The position numbers and the translations under genes were made by a program. The notes beneath the pieces were generated by a model, which was not told the DNA's origin, did not search any database, and was given only the letters and a program-made list of their open reading frames with translations. DNA of 64,000 bases from Sandaracinaceae bacterium. Its GTDB lineage: Bacteria; Myxococcota_A; Polyangia; Polyangiales; Houyiibacteriaceae. Where the stretch lies: NCBI GenBank assembly GCA_020633055.1, contig JACKEJ010000008.1, positions 719,212-783,211 on the forward strand, given 5' to 3'. Below, piece after piece: positions 1 through 8,864 of the stretch (position 1 is the first letter of the stretch; each line of letters opens with the position of its first letter).

Positions 1-999
1 GAAGCTGCAATAGAAGGGTGGTTGGACACCGCCCCGCGCGCGGCCGTTGATGGGCCACTCCGAAAGCCAGGTGCCGCCGGTCTTGCCGCCGACCCGCATC
101 CCTGCCACGCGTGCCGCGCGACCCGTCCCCGCCTCGGACGTGACGGCCTCCAGCATCGACCGCACCGCGTGTGCCGTCTCGACACGCATGAGCTGCCGCC
201 CATCCGCAAGTCGCCCGTCGTTGGCGAGGATCGCGTACGCGCGCGCCATCGCCACAGGGTCCATGCGCTGTGGGACGCCCGTGGCCTCGTCGAAGGTCCG
301 CTCCGAGGGCCACGGAGCACGAAACGCGCTCGGGTCCAACACACCAAGACGCACCAACCACTCCCCGAGACGCCCACCGTCGAGGTATCGGACGGCGAGC
401 AACGCCGGCGCCAAGGTCGACGAGCCCTGGGTCATCACCGCCATCGTGACATCGCCGAAGCGCGCGGAGTCGCGATAGACGGTGTCGCCCATGATCACCT
501 CCCCATCGCCCCCCGGGTACACCGCCAGCGGGTCCGCCCCCGCCTCGATCACCCCGGCCAGCACCAATGGGCGCAACGTGCCGCTCGGCGGGTACCGACG
601 GAGCGAGGCCCCACCGTAGTCGCCCAGCGCCAAGAGCGCGCCCGTGGGGACGTCAACCACCGCGATCACGACCGCGAGCGGCGCCTGAAGGCGGACGATC
701 TCCTGCACCTCCGCGTCGACCAGCGCGCGCATGCGGTCGGCGTTGGGGTTCGCGGCGGGCAACGGTGGGGGCGGGGGCGACGGGACGCCGATGCGCGCCG
801 CCACCGCAGTTTCGCCCGCTGCCGCATGCTGCGTAGCGCCGGCGCCTGGCTCTCGCACGCGCGCGCCCGCGTCCTCGGCGCGTGCCGCCGGGGCCCCAGG
901 AGGAAGGGAACGCTCACACGCCGCGAGCGAGCCCACGAACGAGCACAGGACGAAGAGCCAAGCGGCGCACGAGCGACTGGCCCATGGTCGCAGCCGCAC
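1..999 (-). CDS. Penicillin-binding-protein-like lipoprotein, 3' end cut by the window
   Basis: The visible part (about 333 residues) reads leftwards out of the window. It has an N-terminal hydrophobic segment ending in a lipobox-like SLAAC (Cys about residue 28), a Pro/Ala linker, then a transpeptidase-like domain ([15 protein letters not shown], later [13 protein letters not shown]). The catalytic motifs are altered: where PGSTFKP is expected the protein has PSGTLRP (residues 138-144), so there is no SxxK lysine; the SxN position reads SST (193-195). Only KTG (306-308) is intact. The domain order is that of a PBP2/FtsI-type transpeptidase without the pedestal domain. The start is a GTG behind a purine-rich AGGAGAGGAG; another GTG lies at 1011. 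It is divergent from the patatin gene. The fold assignment is fairly sure; enzymatic activity is doubtful. Confidence 0.75.
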   Translation of the reverse strand, partial: MRLRPWASRSCAAWLFVLCSFVGSLAACERSLPPGAPAARAEDAGARVREPGAGATQHAAAGETAVAARIGVPSPPPPPLPAANPNADRMRALVDAEVQEIVRLQAPLAVVIAVVDVPTGALLALGDYGGASLRRYPPSGTLRPLVLAGVIEAGADPLAVYPGGDGEVIMGDTVYRDSARFGDVTMAVMTQGSSTLAPALLAVRYLDGGRLGEWLVRLGVLDPSAFRAPWPSERTFDEATGVPQRMDPVAMARAYAILANDGRLADGRQLMRVETAHAVRSMLEAVTSEAGTGRAARVAGMRVGGKTGGTWLSEWPINGRARGGVQPPFYCSF

Positions 1000-1142
1000 T
1001 CTCCATGGCACTCCTCTCCTGCTCGGCGCGGGCATGGCGACAGCATGCGGCGACACGCGCGGCAACGACAACCCTTGCGGCGACGGCATCACAGACGGCC
1101 CTACCGCCAGCCCATCCGACGGCGGCCTGCTATGCACGTCGC

Positions 1143-1895
1143 ATGTCGCGCTCCGTCACGCTGCACGAGTGGCTCGCCGAGGCCCCCTTCACGCTGGGCA
1201 TGAGCTCGGGCTTCTTCGGCTTCTTCGCGCATGCGGGGGTGCTCGCGGCGCTCGAGGAGCGGGGACTCGCCCCCAGCGCGGTGGCGGGCTCGAGCGCGGG
1301 CGCGCTGGTCACGGGCGCTTGGGCCGGTGGGGTGTGCAGCGAGGAGCTGCGCGACACGCTGCTGAGCCTGCGGCGCCCGGACTTCTGGGACCCGGCGCCC
1401 GGCGCGGGGCTGCTGCGAGGGCAGCTGTTCCGCGACCGGCTGGACGCGCTGCTCCGGCACAAGACCTTCGAGGCCTGCCGGGTCCCCGCCAGCCTGGTGG
1501 TGCACGACGTCTTCGCCCGCCGCGCCCTGCCCGTGTCCTCGGGAGACCTGGCGGCCGCCATCCACGCCTCCTGCGCCGTCCCGGGCATGTTCCACCCCGT
1601 GCGGGTGCAGGGCCGCCTGATGGTCGACGGTGGCGTGACCGACCGTGCAGGCCTGTGTGGGGTGCCAGAGGACCGGCGCGTGCTCTACCACCACCTGGCC
1701 TCACGCTCCCCGTGGCGACGACCGGGCAGCCCTGCGCTGCGCGTCCCGACACGCGCCAACCTGGTCGCGCTGGTGGTTCCGGACCTGCCGCGCCTGAGCC
1801 CCTTTCGCCTCGGCGAGGCCCAGGTGGCGTACGAGCGAGCGCTGGCCACCACCCGGCGACGGCTGGACCAGCCTCTTCCCGAGGATGCCGGTTGA
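1143..1895 (+). CDS. Patatin-like phospholipase
   Basis: A 250-residue protein of the patatin/RssA family, predicted serine lipid acyl hydrolase. The nucleophile elbow GSSAG lies near residue 42 ([10 protein letters not shown]) and the dyad Asp is in MVDGGVTD near residue 160. The oxyanion loop, normally GGGxxG, reads [12 protein letters not shown], so it keeps some glycines but is unusual. No signal peptide is seen from this start, suggesting a cytosolic or membrane-associated enzyme. Upstream in-frame starts exist (984, 882), but the extra residues have no family resemblance and would overlap the divergent PBP-like gene. Confidence 0.8.
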   Translation: MSRSVTLHEWLAEAPFTLGMSSGFFGFFAHAGVLAALEERGLAPSAVAGSSAGALVTGAWAGGVCSEELRDTLLSLRRPDFWDPAPGAGLLRGQLFRDRLDALLRHKTFEACRVPASLVVHDVFARRALPVSSGDLAAAIHASCAVPGMFHPVRVQGRLMVDGGVTDRAGLCGVPEDRRVLYHHLASRSPWRRPGSPALRVPTRANLVALVVPDLPRLSPFRLGEAQVAYERALATTRRRLDQPLPEDAG

Positions 1896-1899
1896 CCCA

Positions 1900-1911
1900 A
1901 GGACATGTCCT
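1900..1911. promoter_or_regulatory. 12-bp perfect palindrome upstream of kinase gene
   Basis: AGGACATGTCCT is a perfect inverted repeat five bases after the patatin stop and about 150 bp before the kinase start. It could be a dimeric-regulator site; no regulator can be named. Confidence 0.3.
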
Positions 1912-1962
1912 CGGACGCGGTTAGAGTCGCTACCCAGAGACGGAAACGATCCCGAAGTGCCC

Positions 1963-1991
1963 TTGAACTGCACACCTCCGTCCGCTAGCCT
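1963..1991 (+). promoter_or_regulatory. Possible sigma-70-type promoter for the kinase gene
   Basis: TTGAAC (1963-1968) and TAGCCT (1986-1991) are separated by 17 bases and lie about 60 bp upstream of the kinase ATG. The -10 match is weak, so this is only a candidate. Confidence 0.3.
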
Positions 1992-2051
1992 CGTACTTAT
2001 CGCGCCGTGCACGGAACTTCCGGCGGCATCCCCCGCGCCCCGACAGCTTCT

Positions 2052-3557
2052 ATGACCGAACCACTGCCCGCTGCTCCCGACGCCCATGACGACCTGAGCC
2101 AGACCGGCGTCGCGGTCGGTGATGTCCTCGCTGGCAAGTACAAGGTGGATCAAGTCCTCGGCGCCGGAGGCATGGGTGTCGTGGTGCGCGCCACGCACCA
2201 GATCCTGAACAGCAAGGTCGCGATGAAGTTCTTGCTGCCCGAGTACGTGAACAACTCGGGCATCGTCGAGCGCTTCCTGCGCGAGGCGCGCGCGGCCGTG
2301 TCCATCAAGAACCCGCATGTGGCAGGCGTCATCGACGTAGGCACGCTCGAGAGCGGCTCGCCCTACATCGTGATGGAGTATCTGCAGGGGCGCGACCTGG
2401 CCGACGTGCTCGAAGCCGAGGTCTACGTGCGCGACGTGGCGCGCGCGGCCAAGTTCATCCTGCAGGCCTGTGAAGGCCTCGCCGCGGCGCACGCCAACGG
2501 CATCGTCCACCGCGACATCAAGCCGGGCAACCTGTTCATCACCAACGCGTCCGACGGAACGGAGCAGGTGAAGGTGCTCGACTTCGGCATCTCCAAGTCC
2601 GGCACCGAGCTGAACAACCTCACGCGCACGGGCGCGGTCATGGGCTCCCCCATGTACATGTCGCCCGAGCAGATGCGCAGCACGCGCAACGTGGACGCCC
2701 GGTCCGACGTGTGGTCCCTCGGGGTGGTCGCGTTCGAGCTGCTCACGGGTCGCCTCCCCTACGAGGCCGAGACGATGACCGAGCTGGTCGCGATGGTGCT
2801 GGAGCACGACCCTCCGCGCACCCGGGATCTGCGGCCCGACATCCCGGCGGCGCTGGACGACGCCGTCGCGGGCGCGCTCACGAAGAACCCCGACAACCGC
2901 TACGCCGACGTCGCCGACTTCGCGAACGACATCGCCATCGCCGTGGGTGACCCCAGCCTCCACGAGCAAGCGCAGCGCATCCGTCGCATCGTGTCGCGCG
3001 GCGTCGCCGACATGACGGGCTCGCAGCAGATCTCGTCCAGCACGGGCATGCCGCTCGCGCGCTCGCACATCCGCACGCGCCCCGACGAAGAAAAGAAGCG
3101 CAAGGTGCTGCTGGGCGTGGCCGCGCTGGCCGCGCTGCTCGTGGCGGGTGGGCTCGGCGCCTACTTCGCCAGCTCGCGCAACGCGCCGGCCCCCGAGGCC
3201 CAGGTCACCCCCGCCGAGAGCCCCATGGAGGTCCCGCTCCCCACGGTGCCCGCCGTCGAAGCCGTGGGTGCTGCCGCCACGGCCGAGGTACCCGCGGTCG
3301 AGCCTGCGCCTCCCGCGGTCGAGGTCGAGCCCGCCGTGGCCGAAGCGACGCCCAACGAGACCGCCGACACCGAGGAAGCGGACGGCGAGCACCACCGCTC
3401 GAGCTCGTCCTCGTCGTCCAGCAGCTCACGCAGCAGCAGCCGCTCCAGCAGCTCCAGCCGAAGCGCGATGACCACCACGCAGGCGCAGACAGCCCCAGCC
3501 GCCACCCCGCCGCCAACCATGACCAGCCCGGCGAACCTGCTGCTCGACCGCAACTGA
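2052..3557 (+). CDS. Membrane-anchored Ser/Thr protein kinase (Hanks type)
   Basis: A 501-residue kinase. The N-terminal catalytic domain has the glycine loop GAGGMGVV (38-45), the ATP-binding Lys in VAMKF (Lys59), HRDIKPGN (153-160), DFG (177-179) and the MSPEQM segment (203-208). One transmembrane helix follows at about 351-373, then a Pro/Ala/Val-rich stretch and a Ser/Arg homopolymer-like tail encoded by near-repetitive triplets (3398-3462). No PASTA or other sensor domain is visible, so the extracytoplasmic tail would be disordered. ATG 2052 is preferred over an in-frame GTG at 2007 because residues between them are non-conserved in appearance. A second kinase of the same plan lies at 10.1-11.5 kb. 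Confidence 0.92.
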   Translation: MTEPLPAAPDAHDDLSQTGVAVGDVLAGKYKVDQVLGAGGMGVVVRATHQILNSKVAMKFLLPEYVNNSGIVERFLREARAAVSIKNPHVAGVIDVGTLESGSPYIVMEYLQGRDLADVLEAEVYVRDVARAAKFILQACEGLAAAHANGIVHRDIKPGNLFITNASDGTEQVKVLDFGISKSGTELNNLTRTGAVMGSPMYMSPEQMRSTRNVDARSDVWSLGVVAFELLTGRLPYEAETMTELVAMVLEHDPPRTRDLRPDIPAALDDAVAGALTKNPDNRYADVADFANDIAIAVGDPSLHEQAQRIRRIVSRGVADMTGSQQISSSTGMPLARSHIRTRPDEEKKRKVLLGVAALAALLVAGGLGAYFASSRNAPAPEAQVTPAESPMEVPLPTVPAVEAVGAAATAEVPAVEPAPPAVEVEPAVAEATPNETADTEEADGEHHRSSSSSSSSSSRSSSRSSSSSRSAMTTTQAQTAPAATPPPTMTSPANLLLDRN

Positions 3558-3630
3558 GCGCGCACCGCGGGCGTCCGCTGGCGCACGGCCGTGGTGCCCT
3601 GCGGGCGCCGCTCCGTCCCCACGCGAGCGG

Positions 3631-4584
3631 TCAGATGAGCGTGCGCCGCATCATCTTGTTGCCGCCCGTCCGGATCTTGGCGCTCCACTCCGGCTTGAAG
3701 AGCCAGTCGTGCCCGTACTGGCGCGCATAGTCGTAGAACTCCATCTCGACCGGGCTCTTGGCCTCCGCCCCCTTGCGCAGCTGGAAGCGCAGCTGCTGCC
3801 CGTAGTGCAGGTAGCCGGTGCGGCGGTGCCAGTCCTCGACGCTCCAGCCTTCGAGCAACATCTCCACCTGCGGGTGGAGCCGCTCGGGGTTCCAGACGAG
3901 GTAGTGCTCCCCCTGCTGGCGGCCCTGGTCGCCCGTGGGGAAGCGCTCGATGATGTAGCCCCCGTTGGGCGCCTTGAGCGAGAGCAGCAGGTTGGTGCCC
4001 GCGAAGTCCACCTCGACGTCAGGGCTGCGGCGCTCGTACAGCAGCTCACCCTTCTCGCTGCGCGTGGCCGCCAGCAGCACCGCGGCGTCGACCTCGGCCA
4101 CTCCGTAGCCGTGCAGCATGGACATGTGTGTGCCGTGCCGCTCGCACACGTCGCGCAGCGCGTTCTCGAGCGAGCGTGGCGTGGTGTAGCCCCCCACCCC
4201 GCACAGGATGGAGTCCGGCATGGGATGCCCACCGCCCGCGTGCTTGAACAGCAGGTGGGCCAAGAAGAGCGTCTGTCCGAGCAGCATCACGGGGAGGCCC
4301 TCCTCGTGCGCCAGGTGCAGGGCACGCGAGGCCGTCGTGTAGCTGAGGTAGGAGTCCACCGTCACGCCGAAGTCGAAGCTGCCGATGTGCGCCGGATACG
4401 TGTTGATCACGATGGGCATGCGGTCGCCGAACGTGGCGACCAGCCCCGGCCAGCGCGCCTTGATCAGCCCAAGCAAGTTGCCGCCCTTCTGGGTGATTCG
4501 GAAGCCGTGGGGATCGCGGTTGGTGCTGCCCGAGGAGTACGAGAGCACGTCGCCGGCGGAGATGGTGGGCTTGGGTCGGGTCAT
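3631..4584 (-). CDS. LuxE/acyl-protein-synthetase-like adenylate-forming protein
   Basis: A 317-residue protein with features of the ANL (adenylate-forming) superfamily: the phosphate-binding signature SSGSTNRDPHGF near residues 17-28 and LHGYGVAEVD mid-protein, corresponding to the A5-like YGxTE motif. The length and the start directly before the SSGS motif fit LuxE-type acyl-protein synthetases or the N-terminally reduced phenylacetate-CoA-ligase-like group better than full acyl-CoA synthetases, which exceed 500 residues. The substrate cannot be read from the sequence. ATG 4584 is chosen because further upstream residues are Pro/Ser-rich and would reach the divergent GNAT gene 76 bp away. 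Confidence 0.6.
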   Translation of the reverse strand: MTRPKPTISAGDVLSYSSGSTNRDPHGFRITQKGGNLLGLIKARWPGLVATFGDRMPIVINTYPAHIGSFDFGVTVDSYLSYTTASRALHLAHEEGLPVMLLGQTLFLAHLLFKHAGGGHPMPDSILCGVGGYTTPRSLENALRDVCERHGTHMSMLHGYGVAEVDAAVLLAATRSEKGELLYERRSPDVEVDFAGTNLLLSLKAPNGGYIIERFPTGDQGRQQGEHYLVWNPERLHPQVEMLLEGWSVEDWHRRTGYLHYGQQLRFQLRKGAEAKSPVEMEFYDYARQYGHDWLFKPEWSAKIRTGGNKMMRRTLI

Positions 4585-4660
4585 GGAAAAGCGGGGGGGA
4601 GTCGAGGGCGGCGATGGCGATTGCTTGACCGAGCGATCAAGACCTCCGTATCGTGCCGCC

Positions 4661-5167
4661 ATGTCTATCAGGGCGCGCGTGGGAACGATCGAGGACTTGG
4701 AGCGAATCTACGCCATCTGGGAGGGCGGGATCGAAAACAGTTTGGGAGGCAAGCCGCCCGACGGTGTGGACTACAAGGCCTACTACCGTGCGCGTCTGGA
4801 AGAGTCTAACGAGACTTTTCCATTCTTCGTCGTAGAAAAAGACGGCGTGGTCGTGTCTTGGACCAGCCTGACCCCGTTCCGCGCCAACATCGCGGTGCGT
4901 GACAACATGGCGGAGATCAGCGTGTACACGGACCCCGCCTACTGGGGTCAGCCGGTGACCACGCCCGCCGTGGACATGTTGTTCGACCACGCGGACAGGG
5001 ACCCGAACCTCCAGTTCCTGGTCGCGTTCATCGCCACGACCAACGCGCGCGCCACGGGCCTGGCGCGTCAGTATGGGTTGATCAAGATGCACGAGCTGGC
5101 GCCCACCGCGAAGGCACCGAACAACCCGCCGCTGAACCTGTACCTGTACCGCTGCGGCGAGCGCTGA
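4661..5167 (+). CDS. GNAT-family N-acetyltransferase
   Basis: A 168-residue protein with the layout of GNAT acetyltransferases: an N-terminal RVGTIEDLERIYAIW segment, a central strand FFVVEKDGVVVSW, then AEISVYTDPAYWGQ in the position of motif A, and a C-terminal TNARATGLARQYGL helix typical of motif B. It would transfer acetyl from acetyl-CoA to an unknown amine. It is divergent from the LuxE-like gene, with 76 bp between them that must hold both promoters; a shared role is possible but not shown. Confidence 0.75.
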   Translation: MSIRARVGTIEDLERIYAIWEGGIENSLGGKPPDGVDYKAYYRARLEESNETFPFFVVEKDGVVVSWTSLTPFRANIAVRDNMAEISVYTDPAYWGQPVTTPAVDMLFDHADRDPNLQFLVAFIATTNARATGLARQYGLIKMHELAPTAKAPNNPPLNLYLYRCGER

Positions 5168-5193
5168 GCCGTTCGCCGCGGGGCGCGTGTGGA

Positions 5194-6075
5194 TCACTCC
5201 GGCAACAGGCGCACCGTGGTGAGCGTGTCGGGCTCGATCAGCAGCGTGTCCTCCGCCACCAGCGTCCCGCTCCGGGTCTCGAAGTCGAAGGTGTCGGCGA
5301 CGAACGCGCGGACGACCATCGTGCCGGGCTCGAGGGCGCGGAAGCCGCCTAGACCCGTCACGTCCGTGACCTCGTTGGCGGGGGCGCTGGCGATGACCAC
5401 CATGCCGTCGCTGAAGTAGAACGGCGCCGTGTCCTCCCCGATGCTGGCCGGGGTGGTGACCTCGAAGTGGATGTTGGGCGCGTTGACGTCGTTGCAGTCC
5501 ACCGCGTTGATGGCCACGTCGCCGAACGCAGCGTCCTGCGTGACCGCAGCCTCGGGGTAGATCAGGAACTCACGCACGCCCGTCGTCATGGCTTGGATCG
5601 GGAACGGCTCCTCGCGCGTGACGTTGATGGGCTGGCTGAAGTACCAGAGGTAGGGCACCCAGTCCTTGCCCTCGGCGTCGTCCGCGCCGTCGGCGTCCTC
5701 GATGCGCAGGTAGCCGTTGAACCCCGCGGAGACGGGAACCACCACCAGGCCAGTCTCGTCCGGGAGGTACGGCGTACCAAAGTCGCACGCCGCGCCGAGC
5801 CGCGAGTTGCAGCGCACGACCTGCACGCCCGGGACCTCCTGGCTGCCACCGATGTCGACGATCTGCGCGCGAATCTCCACGGCGGAGCCGTCGCTCATGG
5901 GCGGCACCACGTTGCCCACGCAGCGGAGGTCGCGCCCTACGGCAGGCGGCTCGAGCTCCGTGTCCTCGATCCCGATGATCTCGACGCAGCCGACCAGATG
6001 GAACCCCAGCAGGATGCCTGGAAGCATGCGCGTCCACTTGGACGCAAGGAGCGACGAGGGGGCGTTCGCGTTCAT
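5194..6075 (-). CDS. Predicted lipoprotein of unknown function
   Basis: A 293-residue protein with a long N-region, a hydrophobic core and a lipobox HLVGC (Cys30), so it should be lipidated by Lgt and processed by signal peptidase II. The mature part is beta-rich in appearance, with segments such as EIRAQIVDIGG and GLGGFRALEPGTMVVRAF that resemble carboxypeptidase-regulatory-like or other Ig-like envelope domains. Its ATG overlaps the stop of the upstream TPR gene by one base (TGATG), which implies translational coupling and a shared function. Confidence 0.75.
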   Translation of the reverse strand: MNANAPSSLLASKWTRMLPGILLGFHLVGCVEIIGIEDTELEPPAVGRDLRCVGNVVPPMSDGSAVEIRAQIVDIGGSQEVPGVQVVRCNSRLGAACDFGTPYLPDETGLVVVPVSAGFNGYLRIEDADGADDAEGKDWVPYLWYFSQPINVTREEPFPIQAMTTGVREFLIYPEAAVTQDAAFGDVAINAVDCNDVNAPNIHFEVTTPASIGEDTAPFYFSDGMVVIASAPANEVTDVTGLGGFRALEPGTMVVRAFVADTFDFETRSGTLVAEDTLLIEPDTLTTVRLLPE

Positions 6076-7127
6076 CAGAAAGACCCTTCCAGGCTGAATC
6101 CGCCGCCCTGCCGACCAAAGCGGGGCGTGAAGCGCAGGTTGACGGTGCTGTCGTCCGCGTCCGTGTCGTCCTCGCCGTCATCGCGGCCCGACAAGATCAA
6201 GAGGACGATGCCGGTCACGGCGACGGTACCGCCAGCGACGAGCAACCCCGTCCCGATGTTGGCGCGCGTCGCTGCTGTCTCGGCGTCCGCCTGGTCCGTG
6301 GCGGTGGCGCAGTAGACACCAGGCGGCAGGTCCGTCCGATCGGGCCGCTCGCGACAGTCGGCGCCATCCCACAGGTTCTTGGCGTTGATCCCGAGCCCGA
6401 GGCCCGCACCCAGCGTCGCCACGCCGATCGCGGCCGTCGCCCAGCCCGCGACACGCAGGCCGTTGACCGGCTCGGGAGGCGTGACGGGCACCACCGGCAC
6501 CTGCGTCAGTGGACGTTCGGGCTCCTCGACCACCGGCGCCAGCTCGAGGGCGGGGACGCGCAGCTCCACGACGCTGCCTTCGCCCGTGGCCACCACGGAG
6601 CCCTCCCAAGGGATGTGGCCGGGGGCGCTCGCCTGCACGGGCCACTCACCCGCGTCGATGGGGATGGCGACGCTCCACATCACGTCGTCGAAGGGGCGAC
6701 CACCGACGTTGACCACCATGCCGCGCACCGGGCGCTCGACGACGACCCGCACGCGGATGAGACGCGGCTCGAGCTCGGCCGCGCGCTGGCGTGCGAGCTG
6801 CTCACGCTCCGGCGACCCGCTGCGCCCCGCGAGGGCAGCTGCCTCCAGGAACGTGGCCCACGCGCTGGCGTGGCGACCGGCCTGCTCCCAGCACACGCCG
6901 AGGTTGAGCAGCGTGCCCACGGCGACGTCGAGGCGGTTGCTGGCTTCGAACTTGGGGCACGCCTCTTCGTAGTTGCCCTCCTCCATGAGGCGCCGCCCTT
7001 CACGGAAGAGCGCCTCGGCGGCAGCCTGAGACCCACTGGTCTGCGCGTCCGCGCGCTGCGGCGCGAACGACAGCGGTACGAGCAGCCCCAGGAGGGCGAC
7101 CCCAAGAAAAAGGCGGGTGTTCGTCAT
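6075..7127 (-). CDS. Periplasmic TPR-type envelope protein
   Basis: A 350-residue protein with a Sec signal peptide ending near ADAQ (about residue 29). Two TPR-like helices follow (AAAEALFREGRRLMEEGNY, CPKFEASNRLDVAVGTLLNLG), then a beta segment with a PEGA-like block (APGHIPWEGSVVA), a proline linker and two hydrophobic helices near the C-terminus. This is a recurring myxobacterial envelope architecture with no assigned biochemical role. The gene is the first of a two-gene unit with the lipoprotein at 5.2-6.1 kb. Confidence 0.75.
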   Translation of the reverse strand: MTNTRLFLGVALLGLLVPLSFAPQRADAQTSGSQAAAEALFREGRRLMEEGNYEEACPKFEASNRLDVAVGTLLNLGVCWEQAGRHASAWATFLEAAALAGRSGSPEREQLARQRAAELEPRLIRVRVVVERPVRGMVVNVGGRPFDDVMWSVAIPIDAGEWPVQASAPGHIPWEGSVVATGEGSVVELRVPALELAPVVEEPERPLTQVPVVPVTPPEPVNGLRVAGWATAAIGVATLGAGLGLGINAKNLWDGADCRERPDRTDLPPGVYCATATDQADAETAATRANIGTGLLVAGGTVAVTGIVLLILSGRDDGEDDTDADDSTVNLRFTPRFGRQGGGFSLEGSF

Positions 7128-7214
7128 GACGGCTGGACGATAGTAGTTCAGCGTGGATGTCGTGTCCAAATGTGCGGGGTGAGGCGGGCCATCACGAACC
7201 GCCCGAGACGCCAT

Positions 7215-7240
7215 CGCGTGTGGCGCGCGATCCACACGCG
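7215..7240 (-). terminator. Stem-loop downstream of the DCC protein gene
   Basis: CGCGTGTGG (7215-7223) pairs perfectly with CCACACGCG (7232-7240) around an 8-base loop, just past the DCC gene stop on the minus strand. There is no T-tract, so it is a terminator-like hairpin rather than a canonical intrinsic terminator. Confidence 0.4.
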
Positions 7241-7249
7241 CCGCGATGA

Positions 7250-7696
7250 TCAGCCGTCGGGCAGGAAGCGCGCGCGCTCGGCCGGAGAAGGGATCAGGCA
7301 CAGCTCCTTCTTGCCGAAGAGCTTGTACCGGTTCTTGGCCACACGGTCGTACAGCCAGTTGCGCAAGAAGACCGGGATCACGCGCCCCACCGTCAGCAGC
7401 GGCCACGGGAAGCGCAGGTAGCGCACCGCCCGCAGGAACGCGCTCGACTGCGAGTAGGGCACGCCGCGCTCGACGAAGAGCATGGTGTCGATGTCGTCCG
7501 GGTCGAGCCCCGCGTAGCGCAGCAGCGCGCGCCCGGTCTCGGTCTGCACGGCCCCGATGCGCAGGTTGGCCTTGGGGTCGTTGCGCAGGATGAAGTGCAC
7601 CCAGCCACTGCACACGACGCACTCGGCGTCGAACAGGATGACCAGGTCGTCGGGGCCGACGGCCTCGGGCAGCGCGCCATGGATGGGGCGCCTCAT
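7250..7696 (-). CDS. DCC-family thiol-disulfide oxidoreductase-like protein (DUF393)
   Basis: A 148-residue protein with the DUF393 signature: ILFDAECVVCSGWVHFI carries a CxxC pair (Cys26, Cys29) directly after the first strand, followed by RIGAVQTETGRALL and the conserved C-terminal segment VAKNRYKLFGKKELC. The family is predicted to have a thioredoxin-like fold and redox activity, though substrates are unknown. No export signal is seen. The ATG follows a GAGGTG ribosome-binding sequence. It sits inside a cluster of exported TPR/PEGA proteins and lipoproteins. Confidence 0.85.
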   Translation of the reverse strand: MRRPIHGALPEAVGPDDLVILFDAECVVCSGWVHFILRNDPKANLRIGAVQTETGRALLRYAGLDPDDIDTMLFVERGVPYSQSSAFLRAVRYLRFPWPLLTVGRVIPVFLRNWLYDRVAKNRYKLFGKKELCLIPSPAERARFLPDG

Positions 7697-7749
7697 GGGG
7701 CACACCTCGCGCGCGTGTGGAGATGGAGCATGGCGGGGTCCTCGGCTGG

Positions 7750-8862
7750 CTAGAACGTGCCCTGCAAGTAGAGCGCATCTCCGGTCATACGCACGTTGAG
7801 CGCGACGGAGCGGTCGCGCCGCAGCCGGAGGGCCAGCTGGATGCCGGAGTAGAGGAACACGCCGCCCAGCACGAAGCCGCCCAGGGACGTGCCCATGGCG
7901 GCCCAGCGGCGACGGCTGATGCGCTCTTGATCCAGACACGGACAGGTGTTGTTCAGCACGTCGAGGCGGCTCAGCCACCACGGCAGCGCGGCCCCGCCGA
8001 GGGCGATCAGCGCGGCGCCCATGACGAGGTGAGAGCGCATGGTGCTGCGCCGCTCGTCCAGGTCGTCGGGCTCGTCGGGCACGGCCGCCCGCTCGGGTGA
8101 GACGTCGGGAGGCGAGGGCACGTCGTCCACCAAGGCCGACTGTGTCTCGTGGGGCTCGGGCTCGGGCTCGGGCTGCGGCTCGGGCTCGGGTTCAGGCTCG
8201 ACCTGCGGCTCGGGCGAACGGATCACGGGGCTGACGGGGTCCTGGGTGGCGGTGGGCGCCTGGGCCTGCAACGGGTCGGGCGCAGGGACCTCGGGGCGCA
8301 GCGCGACCGTGACCTCTTGGGTGGCGCCCGCCTGCACGCGCAGCTCGGAGCTCTGCGCCACGTAGCCGGGCGCGCTCACCTCGAGGTCGTGGCGGCCGAG
8401 CGACAACGTGAGCGAGCCGTCGGGGTCGGGCTGCACGTCCAGCTCGTCGACGCGCAGTTGCACGTCCTGCACCCCGGGCACCACGACGCGCACGGAACCG
8501 ACGAAGCGCAGGGCCGCCTCGAGGGCGCGCTGCGCGTCCGCCCGGCGCGCCGCCGAGAGAGGCCGCTGCTGCTCCGCGAGCGAGCGCCGGAAGTAGCGGA
8601 CCGCGATGGCGTAGTCGCGCAGCTCGTAGCTCGCCGCACCCAGGAGGCGCAGCGACTCGCCGGAAGGCCGCGCGTTGTAGAGACGCTGGAGCAGCACGCG
8701 CGCCTCCTCCCAGTGCCCGGCCTCGAACTCGGCCAGGGCTTCGCGGGTCAGCGCCGAGGTGTCGACCTGCTGGGCGTGCACGGCGTGCTGGGCGTGGACG
8801 ACGCCGAGCGTGACGAGCAGGACGACGAGCAGCGCGCGGAGGTGGTGACGAGGGACGGTCAT
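7750..8862 (-). CDS. Exported PEGA-domain protein with TPR-like N-terminus
   Basis: A 370-residue protein with a signal peptide ending near HAQ, TPR-like helices (ALAEFEAGHWEEARVLLQRL and following), a PEGA-type beta domain (DLEVSAPGYVAQSSELRV), a Glu-Pro repeat linker and two C-terminal transmembrane helices. The EP repeats (positions 8155-8210) probably span the periplasm or extend the protein. The start lies two bases after the stop of the lipoprotein gene at 8.9-10.0 kb, so the two are co-translated. Same architecture class as the 6.1-7.1 kb protein. Confidence 0.78.
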   Translation of the reverse strand: MTVPRHHLRALLVVLLVTLGVVHAQHAVHAQQVDTSALTREALAEFEAGHWEEARVLLQRLYNARPSGESLRLLGAASYELRDYAIAVRYFRRSLAEQQRPLSAARRADAQRALEAALRFVGSVRVVVPGVQDVQLRVDELDVQPDPDGSLTLSLGRHDLEVSAPGYVAQSSELRVQAGATQEVTVALRPEVPAPDPLQAQAPTATQDPVSPVIRSPEPQVEPEPEPEPQPEPEPEPHETQSALVDDVPSPPDVSPERAAVPDEPDDLDERRSTMRSHLVMGAALIALGGAALPWWLSRLDVLNNTCPCLDQERISRRRWAAMGTSLGGFVLGGVFLYSGIQLALRLRRDRSVALNVRMTGDALYLQGTF

Positions 8863-8864
8863 GC

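Noticed and set aside
22..1203. Long plus-strand open frame opposite the PBP-like gene
   Set aside because: Composition is Arg/His-rich as expected for antisense of GC-rich coding; the minus strand encodes a recognisable KTG-containing protein.
1701..3395. 564-residue minus-strand open frame opposite the kinase
   Set aside because: His/Arg/Gly-rich antisense shadow; the plus strand has all kinase motifs.
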